The position numbers and the translations under genes are program-made. The notes below the pieces were generated by a model, which saw only the letters and a list, made by a program, of their open reading frames with translations, did not search any database and was not told the DNA's origin. This document shows, one piece after another, positions 1 to 6,357 of a stretch of 10,166 bases of DNA. Source of the stretch: DATMBL01 sp050735975 (GTDB taxonomy: Bacteria; Desulfobacterota; Binatia; UBA9968). Each line of letters starts with the position of its first letter. The stretch's first letter is position 1. The stretch is taken from NCBI GenBank assembly GCA_050735975.1, contig JBOHVS010000394.1, positions 1 through 10,166 of the forward strand, in the 5' to 3' direction.

Positions 1-2
1 CA

Positions 3-3000
3 AAGGCGCAGCGTGACTTTGACAAGGCTCAAAAAGACCTCGAAGCAGCCCGGCAAGTCCGCGAAAGGTTTGCCCGAGGTAAAAACGACGAGGCGACACG
101 AGATGCCACTCAACGGGAAGGTGAGGCCCAACGGGAGTTTGATAGGGCTAAGGATAATCTGAACAAGCGGAATGCGGATCTAAAAAAGGGAGAAGAAGCT
201 TGGTCCACGGCGGACAAAAACCTCGCCGAAAAGGAGAAAGAGGAGCAGAAAGCGCGGGCCGACCTCGAACGCGCCGAGAAGACCGCGAGCACACCTTCTC
301 AGGACTCCCCCACCCCCGGACCGGGCGCGCCGGCCCCGGTCAGCGTCGCCGGCCTAAACCTGCAAATCGCGCACGCCCTGAATGAGGGAAAGAGCGCACT
401 AGACAATATCCAGGCGCTCAAGAACTGCGAGGACGCCCTAAAAAGACTGTATGCAGCCATGCAGGAGTTAGCTCACATCGCGGGTCTTGGGCTCCTGGGG
501 CCGCGAAACGTGGCCCTTCAAAGTGTCGGGGCGTCGGCGCTCTCCGCTCTCAACCAACTTGCGGCTCGCTGGAAGGCTCTGGAGGATCTCTGGGTCAAGA
601 ATTGCGGCAAGGGCGCCGTCTGTGTTCGTCCAGGAACCGGCACGACCATCGTCGCCGCTGGATCGAGCGCGCAACCTCCGGAAGGTGACCGGAAAGCGAG
701 TGGCGAAGGCGAGAGGTCGACTGCCCAAGAAGCCAGCCGGGACGGTCGGGCGGCGACCGAGGAGGAAGAGGCGGCGGCTCTGGAGGAGCGCCAGCGCGAA
801 ATCGCCGCTCAGGCATACCGGGAGATTAGTAACCGCTCGCAGGTAGATCTCCAGGGAACCCGCGTCAGAGTCGGAACCGACTCCTATTTGCTTGTCCATG
901 ACGAGATGCGGATGGCTCTTTGGATGCTGCGCAGGGCAAGGCAGGTCGAACTCATAAAGTCGCTGGCTAACCTGAGCCAATTCAAGCTCAAAACTGAGGA
1001 GACCACAGAGGGAAATCTGACCCAAACGGCGACGGAGAGTTCGTTTACGGAAGCCGTGGATCGCTTGGATCAGATCAGCCGCAGGCTCCCGGTTCTAAGG
1101 GAGGCCTTGACAATTGAGCTCGCGAAACGACCCTCGGCGATCACCAGCCCGACAACCGAGAGAGCCAGAAGGCTACAGGAGCAAATCAACTCTCTCGAGG
1201 CCGAGCGAAACCTCCTGCTGAGCACCGAGGGAGTCGACAAGGCCGCCTATGACAACGCCCTTCGGGAGCTATCAATGGACCTGCGCACCAAGTCCAAACC
1301 GATAGGAAATCGCTGGAAGACGTATGTTCAGGCGCTGAAGGAAGAAGCTGAGTTTACAGGCAGGCTTGACCGAGCGCAGTGGCAGAGATATTTGACCGAC
1401 CGGACCTACCGCGAAAGTTTCCCCGCCTATCAGAACCTGCAAAGGGCTAAGGAGGCTCTACAAAGGTCTCTTGAGGGCAACGCCTTGCTCGCCATGGAGG
1501 TCGATGTGGAGGACAGTTTCGGCATCCGGCGTAGCGGGTACTTGTTCAACGTACTCAACGATATGGGCGAACTTCAACCTAACGCGGCGCAAAGAGCGAT
1601 TGATCAGGCCATTGCCAACCTTGAGGAGAACATCGCGAACGAAGAGATCAGAATCAAGGCCTTGCGGACAGTGGAAGAGGTTGCCGGAGAGTTCGGCAAG
1701 GAAATTTACCGGCCGCTACGTGAAAGTGTGGCTCAGGTGGCGCAGCCCATATTTGTTGCCGATCCATCCTTCTGGATGGGCTCTATCGAGCGGATGGTTC
1801 GGCTGCAGGAGGAAGACAGGGCCTACGGCGAAGCGAAAACCGACTTGATCCTCATGGGCGCTGAAGCGACGGTTGGGCTCGCATCCATATTTTTCCCTCC
1901 TGCGGCGTTGGTGGAGGCGGGTCTGATCATTACCCAGGTCGTGGTTCAAGGGAACCGCTTGGTTCTTTCCTATAGAGAACTCGCGACTCAGCAGACAGCC
2001 GTGGACGCGGGGGGGACTGTGAGTCGCGTGGGCCTTGGCACGGCTGAAAAGGCGATCGAGCAAAGGTGGGGAACTTTCGTCGAGACCCTCGCCGTCACGC
2101 CGGTTGCTCTTGCGGGCAGCGCCGCGTCCTTTGCGGATGCCGCGCGGGCTGGTAAACAGGCAGGCGGTGCTCTGGATCAGGCGGGCGACATCTCGCGCGC
2201 CTCCAGCGCTGCTGACGAAGCGATGGCGTCTGCTCCACCGCCAGCCGCTGGAGCAGCCCCTCCGGCGCCGTCGACTCCGGGCGGTGGTCCACGCAGCCCC
2301 CAGAGTGGAGGAGCCGCAACCGCCAGCGGTGGAGTGGAGGTTCCAACCGATGCGCCAGCGGTGAAGGTGGGCCAGGGAAGTACGGCTGCGGCGGCCGCAG
2401 ACGATACCACATTTGTTGTTTCAAAGTCGCACAAACCGAATTCTGATTTGAATTTTATCAGTGAAGGCGGGGAAAAGGTTTCGCTGAAAACCGGGGAGAC
2501 AATAGCGGGCGGCGGTGGTAGCACAGTTTATGTCAATGCGGATGACCCCACCAAGGTCATACGAGTCACGAGAGTAGAAGGAATGGAATATGCCCCTCAA
2601 TTGGATGAATTCGGACGAAAGGTTGTAGAAAGCTTGGAGACCCAAACAGATGCCATTCGGGTCGCGAAGCAATACGAACGCTATAACGCGCAATCTTCCC
2701 GAGGTTCGGCGTTTACGGCGGTAGAAGTAAACGAACGATTGCCTGGGACTGCAAAGGATCTCCTTGCCCAACAGGGCGGAAAGATGACCCCGGGACAGGC
2801 CAGAGCCTTTGACCAGGCAACCCGCGAGCTCAATAGCCGTGGATACGCTTGGCTCGACAACCATCACAACAACTATACGTTCGAACAACTCGCAGGCGAG
2901 GACAACTGGAGGGTGGTGGTGATGGACGCCGGCGGCATTGTGCCGATGAAGGCAGGCAATGGCAGAACCGCAGCCGAGAATGCGCGGGCCATCCAATCGC

Positions 3001-3800
3001 GACTCAATAATCCGCCTCAAGAACTCGTAGATAATATCAATCAATTTCCACGATTCAGGGACAACTTCTCAGAGGAAACAGCGGTGGGGATCAGGGAAGA
3101 CTTCAAAGACCTGTTCGACCTGGAGGCCCTTGGTGTCGATACTTATAAAGCCATTGAGTTTAGAGCGGACGGAGTGATCAACTATCCAGAGGTCCAGGAA
3201 CTGTTTCAGCGGAGCGGCGATGCGTTGGCGGCTCGCCCGGCGGGTGGGGCGGGAGGTGCCGATGACTTGGCCGATCCCGCGCAGCAGGCCTCGGCCGCAG
3301 GACAGGCGGGAGGCAGGAGCGAGAGCGCGCCCGGTGCAAGCGCATCCGCCGACCAGGCCAGAGGGACTGGCGCGTCAGCGCCAGCCTCCGGAAACGCGGG
3401 AGTGACGGCCGGCGATCCGCGGGCAGGGGGTGGGGTCGGTGCCGCAGCCGGGGCCGCGCGGGCCGGACGGTATGTTCTTCACCTGCAGCCGGACGGCGAG
3501 CGCACGGCGAATCAGGAACAGCCGCCGGACTCGGCAAGCGCCGGTGGTCGGCCGCAACCAGCCGCAGGTCCGTTTGTCACTATGGCCCAGTGTTCGACCC
3601 GGATTTATATGCCCATCCCACTCCCCTGGGGTGGATTCCTCATCCCCTTCGACACTAACAACCCAGGTTTCTTCAAAAATGCCGCCACTAAAGATAAGCG
3701 GATCGGGTATGTGGAAGAGAATAAGGAGTTCGACGCACAGGTAATGGATGATGGTATCGCAGTGCCGTTTTCGGATCGGGGCGGAATACCGCTGCAATAA
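3..3800 (+). CDS. Very large coiled-coil protein with embedded kinase-fold-like domain (5' end outside window)
   Basis: The frame is open from the first codon of the window to TAA at 3798-3800, giving at least 1265 residues; the true start lies to the left. The ATG at 459 is internal: the upstream codons continue a charged coiled coil (visible residues 1-97) and no Shine-Dalgarno precedes it. Domain order in visible-residue numbering: coiled coil 1-97; Pro-rich linker about 98-112; helical, charge-rich region to about 600; hydrophobic stretch about 614-650; Ala/Pro/Gly linker about 741-800; kinase-fold-like domain about 802-1075; Ala/Gly linker about 1076-1155; C-terminal tail ending in a GIPLQ-type sequence. 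The kinase-like part shows a Gly loop (GGGGSTVY), a KVIRV lysine (K851), a catalytic-loop Asp and Asn (D952, N957) and a DFG-like MDAGG (D975). It is followed after 12 bases, in the same frame, by a secreted subtilase. Its cellular location is not directly visible; export is inferred from the neighbours. It could be a toxin-like or effector surface protein. The kinase assignment is by motif only, and the rest is unrecognised. Confidence 0.85.
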   Translation, partial: KAQRDFDKAQKDLEAARQVRERFARGKNDEATRDATQREGEAQREFDRAKDNLNKRNADLKKGEEAWSTADKNLAEKEKEEQKARADLERAEKTASTPSQDSPTPGPGAPAPVSVAGLNLQIAHALNEGKSALDNIQALKNCEDALKRLYAAMQELAHIAGLGLLGPRNVALQSVGASALSALNQLAARWKALEDLWVKNCGKGAVCVRPGTGTTIVAAGSSAQPPEGDRKASGEGERSTAQEASRDGRAATEEEEAAALEERQREIAAQAYREISNRSQVDLQGTRVRVGTDSYLLVHDEMRMALWMLRRARQVELIKSLANLSQFKLKTEETTEGNLTQTATESSFTEAVDRLDQISRRLPVLREALTIELAKRPSAITSPTTERARRLQEQINSLEAERNLLLSTEGVDKAAYDNALRELSMDLRTKSKPIGNRWKTYVQALKEEAEFTGRLDRAQWQRYLTDRTYRESFPAYQNLQRAKEALQRSLEGNALLAMEVDVEDSFGIRRSGYLFNVLNDMGELQPNAAQRAIDQAIANLEENIANEEIRIKALRTVEEVAGEFGKEIYRPLRESVAQVAQPIFVADPSFWMGSIERMVRLQEEDRAYGEAKTDLILMGAEATVGLASIFFPPAALVEAGLIITQVVVQGNRLVLSYRELATQQTAVDAGGTVSRVGLGTAEKAIEQRWGTFVETLAVTPVALAGSAASFADAARAGKQAGGALDQAGDISRASSAADEAMASAPPPAAGAAPPAPSTPGGGPRSPQSGGAATASGGVEVPTDAPAVKVGQGSTAAAAADDTTFVVSKSHKPNSDLNFISEGGEKVSLKTGETIAGGGGSTVYVNADDPTKVIRVTRVEGMEYAPQLDEFGRKVVESLETQTDAIRVAKQYERYNAQSSRGSAFTAVEVNERLPGTAKDLLAQQGGKMTPGQARAFDQATRELNSRGYAWLDNHHNNYTFEQLAGEDNWRVVVMDAGGIVPMKAGNGRTAAENARAIQSRLNNPPQELVDNINQFPRFRDNFSEETAVGIREDFKDLFDLEALGVDTYKAIEFRADGVINYPEVQELFQRSGDALAARPAGGAGGADDLADPAQQASAAGQAGGRSESAPGASASADQARGTGASAPASGNAGVTAGDPRAGGGVGAAAGAARAGRYVLHLQPDGERTANQEQPPDSASAGGRPQPAAGPFVTMAQCSTRIYMPIPLPWGGFLIPFDTNNPGFFKNAATKDKRIGYVEENKEFDAQVMDDGIAVPFSDRGGIPLQ
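2223..2405 (+). other. Ala/Pro/Gly-rich low-complexity linker before the kinase-like domain
   Basis: About 60 codons read almost only Ala, Pro, Gly, Ser and Thr, with very high GC, including a short GC palindrome at 2386-2400. The text on the 3' side is visibly less GC-rich and encodes a folded-looking domain. It is most simply a flexible interdomain linker of the large protein. Confidence 0.7.
2406..3225 (+). other. Kinase-fold-like domain inside the large coiled-coil protein
   Basis: The motif order fits the protein-kinase/aminoglycoside-kinase fold. A glycine-rich loop (GGGGSTVY, from 2508) is followed by the VAIK-like lysine (codon 2553-2555, in TKVIRV). A hinge-like VEVNERLPG segment comes next, then a helix. 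The catalytic loop WLDNHHNNYTF has Asp at 2856-2858 and Asn exactly five residues later at 2871-2873, the same D-to-N spacing as HRDLKPEN. The metal-binding Asp (MDAGG, 2925-2927) lies 23 residues after the catalytic Asp. The HRD histidine is not conserved (W in its place), as happens in divergent and effector kinases. All four catalytic positions remain, so activity is possible. The substrate is unknown. It could instead be a small-molecule or sugar kinase-like fold, or a non-phosphorylating relative. Confidence 0.6.
3226..3470 (+). other. Ala/Gly/Ser-rich low-complexity linker after the kinase-like domain
   Basis: About 80 codons are dominated by Ala, Gly, Ser and Asp with high GC. Together with the upstream linker it brackets the kinase-like domain. 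A tail of about 70-90 residues follows, containing one Cys (AQCSTR) and an aromatic, proline-rich patch (IPLPWGGFLIPF). Confidence 0.7.
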
Positions 3801-3812
3801 CGCTGCCGCCCC

Positions 3813-5258
3813 ATGACTGAACGGAAAACTAGCGCGTGCATTGCCGGCCTCCTATTGTCCGTAGGGATGGCGCTCGGAGGAGTCGTGTCGGGTGCGGAGA
3901 AGCTGAAACGAAACGATCCGCTCTACCTCTCCCGAGGCTCCTGGCAGCAAAAATATGACGACCAGTGGGCCTTAAAGCGCGTAGGCTTTACGCCAAGGGG
4001 GAACGGCGCTTCGGCGTGGGATCTCGTCGCGGAGGATATTCAGCCCGTGATTGTGGCGGTGATCGATAGCGGACTCGATTATCTCCACCCCGATCTGAAT
4101 CCAGAGAACGTCTGGCGCAATTCCAAAGAAATCCCAAACGGGCGCGATGATGACGGAAACGGGTACATTGACGACCTGATCGGCTGGAATTTTGTCGACG
4201 GCGGAAACAATCCCTGGGATAACGTCGGCCACGGCACTCACGTGGCTGGTATCGTCGCGGCCGCAACCGGCAACGGCGAAGGAATCGCCGGGATCAATCC
4301 TCGCGTGAAGATCATGCCCCTAAAGATTCTAAACTCGTTGGGCCGCGGTAGGGCCACGCGTCTCGCTGAGGCGATCTTCTACGCTGTCAAACATCGCGCC
4401 CGGGTTATCAATCTCAGTATCGGGGAGAAGGGTATCTCCCAAACCGAGCGACTGGCGATCGAGTACGCGCACAAACAAGGAGTGGTGGTTGTGGTGGCGG
4501 CAGGCAACGTGGGGAGCAATACGGCGGACTATGGCCCGGCGGGGCTCAAAAACTCGCTCACCGTGGCGGCGACGGATGTCGAAGACAAGCGATTGGGTTT
4601 CTCCAACTGGGGACAATTCGTGAGGATCGCCGCGCCCGGACAGGACGTCCTTTCTTTCCGGGCCGGCCGGACTGATCTTGGCCTTGTGTTAGGGGGCAAG
4701 GATTACAAGCCGGGCTCTGCCTTCGTTGGGCCCGATTCGCGCTATTTCAGAGCGACTGGAACATCTTTCGCAGCCCCTTTCGTCGCGGGAGTGGCCTCGC
4801 TCTTAATCGGCAAAAATCCCAAGCTCACCAAGCTACAAGTGGAACGGATGCTGCTCATGTCCGCAGATGACATCGACAGCCCTGGTTGGGACCAGCTCAC
4901 GGGCTATGGCCGGCTAAACGCCAAAAAGGCCCTGGAGTCTGACCCGGAGTACTATCTGTACGTGGAGTTACACCGGCTAGTCCCAACCAAAGAAAGCGGG
5001 CGGACTGTGCTTCAGCTTTTTGGCACGGCGACCGGCAACCGCTTCGGGAGCTATCACATCGAGGTCGGTCAGGGTGAGAAGCCAAAACAGTGGCGTAGAG
5101 CCGGACGTCTGGCCGGAGGCCAGGTAAAGGATGACCTCCTGGGAAGTTTGACTTTCGGCGACTTCGGCGGGAGCGGAAAATGGACAATCCGGCTGGTCGC
5201 CCAGGACAGCAAGCAGTTGACAAGAGAATCGAGAACAGCCATTGCTGTGGGGCGTTAG
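3813..5258 (+). CDS. Secreted subtilisin-like (S8) serine protease, thermitase-like, copy 1
   Basis: The product (481 aa) is predicted to cleave proteins outside the cytoplasm. A signal peptide is visible: a short charged start, a hydrophobic core at about 9-25, and a likely cut after A28 (SGA/EK). The S8 triad is D85 (AVIDSG), H140 (GHGTHVAG) and S318 (ATGTSFAAP), with oxyanion Asn N232 (AAGN). Residues 112-121 (DDDGNGYIDD) form a Ca-binding-type loop common in secreted subtilases. The mature start (NDPLY...QWALKRVG...AWD) resembles thermitase. Only about 55 residues separate the signal peptide from the catalytic Asp, so a classical I9 propeptide is absent. Residues 380-481 form a C-terminal beta domain (YHIEVGQGE...WRRAG). 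The ATG at 3813 is chosen because it alone gives the full signal peptide, although no Shine-Dalgarno is seen. It lies 12 bases after the large protein and in the same frame. The second protease downstream is its paralogue. Confidence 0.93.
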   Translation: MTERKTSACIAGLLLSVGMALGGVVSGAEKLKRNDPLYLSRGSWQQKYDDQWALKRVGFTPRGNGASAWDLVAEDIQPVIVAVIDSGLDYLHPDLNPENVWRNSKEIPNGRDDDGNGYIDDLIGWNFVDGGNNPWDNVGHGTHVAGIVAAATGNGEGIAGINPRVKIMPLKILNSLGRGRATRLAEAIFYAVKHRARVINLSIGEKGISQTERLAIEYAHKQGVVVVVAAGNVGSNTADYGPAGLKNSLTVAATDVEDKRLGFSNWGQFVRIAAPGQDVLSFRAGRTDLGLVLGGKDYKPGSAFVGPDSRYFRATGTSFAAPFVAGVASLLIGKNPKLTKLQVERMLLMSADDIDSPGWDQLTGYGRLNAKKALESDPEYYLYVELHRLVPTKESGRTVLQLFGTATGNRFGSYHIEVGQGEKPKQWRRAGRLAGGQVKDDLLGSLTFGDFGGSGKWTIRLVAQDSKQLTRESRTAIAVGR

Positions 5259-5317
5259 AGGAAACACTGTGCAGTAACGGCCGGCACCAAAGTCGCTGCA
5301 AGAAAGAAGATCTTGGA
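5259..5317 (+). other. Intergenic gap between protease 1 and the unknown exported protein
   Basis: This 59-base gap is the longest non-coding stretch in the window. It holds a purine-rich segment near 5300-5310 that probably serves the next start, and no convincing terminator hairpin with a T run. I see no clear -35/-10 pair, so the genes on both sides are likely co-transcribed. Confidence 0.5.
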
Positions 5318-6325
5318 ATGACAAAAGCAAAAAACCTTTGCCGGAAAACCGTAACGGTGTTCATTTCGTTTTCTTTGCTGGTTAACTTGATAATCCCGGT
5401 CCCGGTATGGACCGCAGAACAGACGCCGCCATTCAATCCTCCCTGGAATCAAACCCAGGAGAGAATCCCTCAGGAGGTGAAGGACAAGGAGAAAGAGCAG
5501 CCGATTGCCTGGTGTGAAGACCCGGCAAAAAAACAGTTCGAAGCTCACTACATCGATTTCAATAATGGAACGAGAACGAGGATCCGCCGCAAGGAAGTAC
5601 CCTCTGCTGCCGACCCGACAAAAACCAAGATTGTCTGGGAGATTCAGGTCAGGAACGGAGTCCCAAAAACAAAAACCACCTACGATTTGGATCCTGGAAA
5701 AGAAACCAGAACCGAGCGGGTTGACAAGAACCCGCCGAGCCGCAGGCCGGTTGCGGAAGGCGACCTTTTTGATCCGAAGAAGCAAGCGCCTGCCAGAGGC
5801 GGCTCTTTGCGCTTGCCTTTTTTCTCAAACCGGCTGGCAAAGATCGCTGATCGAGCGCCAGATCCTTCTACCTCTCTCTTCAGAGAGAATTCGAGTATTA
5901 ATTCCTTTCGCCTCGTTTTGGCTGGGACGACGGACACGCGACCAACCGCCACCACACAGACTCGAGAAGGGAACGTGAAGCTTGTCAGCTACGGAAAACC
6001 CCCTGAGAATACGGTTTTTTTTCAGGAGGAGGCTCCCCCTACCAACCCCGAAGATTTTGTCGCGGACACAACCGGCGGTACGCCCACCACGCCTCCGAAC
6101 AACTGGGGTCCAACTGATTCAGAGGGTCCGACTTTTACGTCTGGTCCGACAAAAACACCGTTCACCAGTCATGCCGGAGATGGAATTCTGGTGGGCTGGG
6201 GCTGGGCCTCGGGCCGCATCCCGGCGGTCGTTGTTATAAGTTGTGCACACGGCGATGACGATGACGATGACGTGGATTTGAAGCTCAGGAAGGAATGGAC
6301 GGTTAACTGGACGCCGGTATATTAA
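5318..6325 (+). CDS. Exported protein of unknown function with a hexa-aspartate tract
   Basis: I do not recognise a family. The ATG at 5318 gives a 335-residue product with a clear signal peptide: basic MTKAKNLCRK, a hydrophobic core at about 11-31, and a probable cut after A33 (WTA/EQ). A purine-rich AGAAGA at 5305-5310 may serve as a weak Shine-Dalgarno. The in-frame ATG at 5180 would overlap the protease gene by 79 bases and put 46 residues ahead of the signal peptide, so it is not used. The mature part is basic, with a Thr/Arg/Lys-rich segment that may be beta-rich (about 60-120), then Pro/Thr/Gly-rich low-complexity sequence (about 255-290) and a glycine/tryptophan patch (GWGWASG). Six Asp (6254-6271) lie near the C-terminus, a possible cation site. 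It sits between the two coiled-coil/subtilase pairs, and its TAA touches the next possible ATG (TAATG). Confidence 0.8.
   Translation: MTKAKNLCRKTVTVFISFSLLVNLIIPVPVWTAEQTPPFNPPWNQTQERIPQEVKDKEKEQPIAWCEDPAKKQFEAHYIDFNNGTRTRIRRKEVPSAADPTKTKIVWEIQVRNGVPKTKTTYDLDPGKETRTERVDKNPPSRRPVAEGDLFDPKKQAPARGGSLRLPFFSNRLAKIADRAPDPSTSLFRENSSINSFRLVLAGTTDTRPTATTQTREGNVKLVSYGKPPENTVFFQEEAPPTNPEDFVADTTGGTPTTPPNNWGPTDSEGPTFTSGPTKTPFTSHAGDGILVGWGWASGRIPAVVVISCAHGDDDDDDVDLKLRKEWTVNWTPVY
6254..6271 (+). repeat. (GATGAC)x3 hexanucleotide repeat encoding Asp6
   Basis: Three perfect GATGAC units, preceded by GC and followed by GTG, encode six consecutive Asp in the unrecognised exported protein. This is a short in-frame microsatellite. 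Loss or gain of one unit would change the Asp number by two without breaking the frame. Confidence 0.9.
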
Positions 6326-6345
6326 TGATCAGTGGGTTGAAGCCC

Positions 6346-6351
6346 AGAGGG
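6346..6351 (+). promoter_or_regulatory. Shine-Dalgarno (AGAGGG) deciding the coiled-coil protein start
   Basis: AGAGGG ends six bases before ATG 6358, whereas the more upstream in-frame ATG at 6325 has only a weak match. This favours the 6358 start, which also places the signal peptide at the very N-terminus. Confidence 0.6.
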
Positions 6352-6357
6352 TTGCAC

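Noticed and set aside
459..461. ATG 459 as the start of the large protein
   Set aside because: The same frame is open without a stop back to base 3 and encodes a coherent coiled coil; no Shine-Dalgarno precedes 459. The gene starts outside the window.
2386..2400. GC palindrome including GCGGCCGC
   Set aside because: It falls in an Ala-rich coding stretch; repeated GCG/GCC codons produce it by chance.
2421..3044. Long open frame on the minus strand opposite the kinase-like domain (207 aa), and similar minus-strand frames at 468-1025, 4897-5436, 7021-7569 and 8903-9439
   Set aside because: They lie antisense to well-supported genes, have no signal peptide or recognisable domain, and are expected from the high-GC codon use of the + strand.
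3367..3384. Perfect 7-bp hairpin with GTCA loop
   Set aside because: It lies inside the Ala/Gly-rich linker coding sequence and has no T run after it; GC-rich low-complexity codons explain it.
2223..3470. Possible frameshifted or inserted mobile element around the kinase-like domain
   Set aside because: No terminal repeats, transposase or frame break are seen; the frame is continuous through both linkers.
5180..5317. Upstream ATG 5180 as the start of the unknown exported protein
   Set aside because: It lies inside the protease coding region and would put 46 residues ahead of a clear signal peptide that begins at ATG 5318.
6325..6357. ATG 6325 as the start of the coiled-coil protein
   Set aside because: Possible through the TAATG overlap, but ATG 6358 has the better Shine-Dalgarno and places the signal peptide at the N-terminus. 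Not fully excluded.
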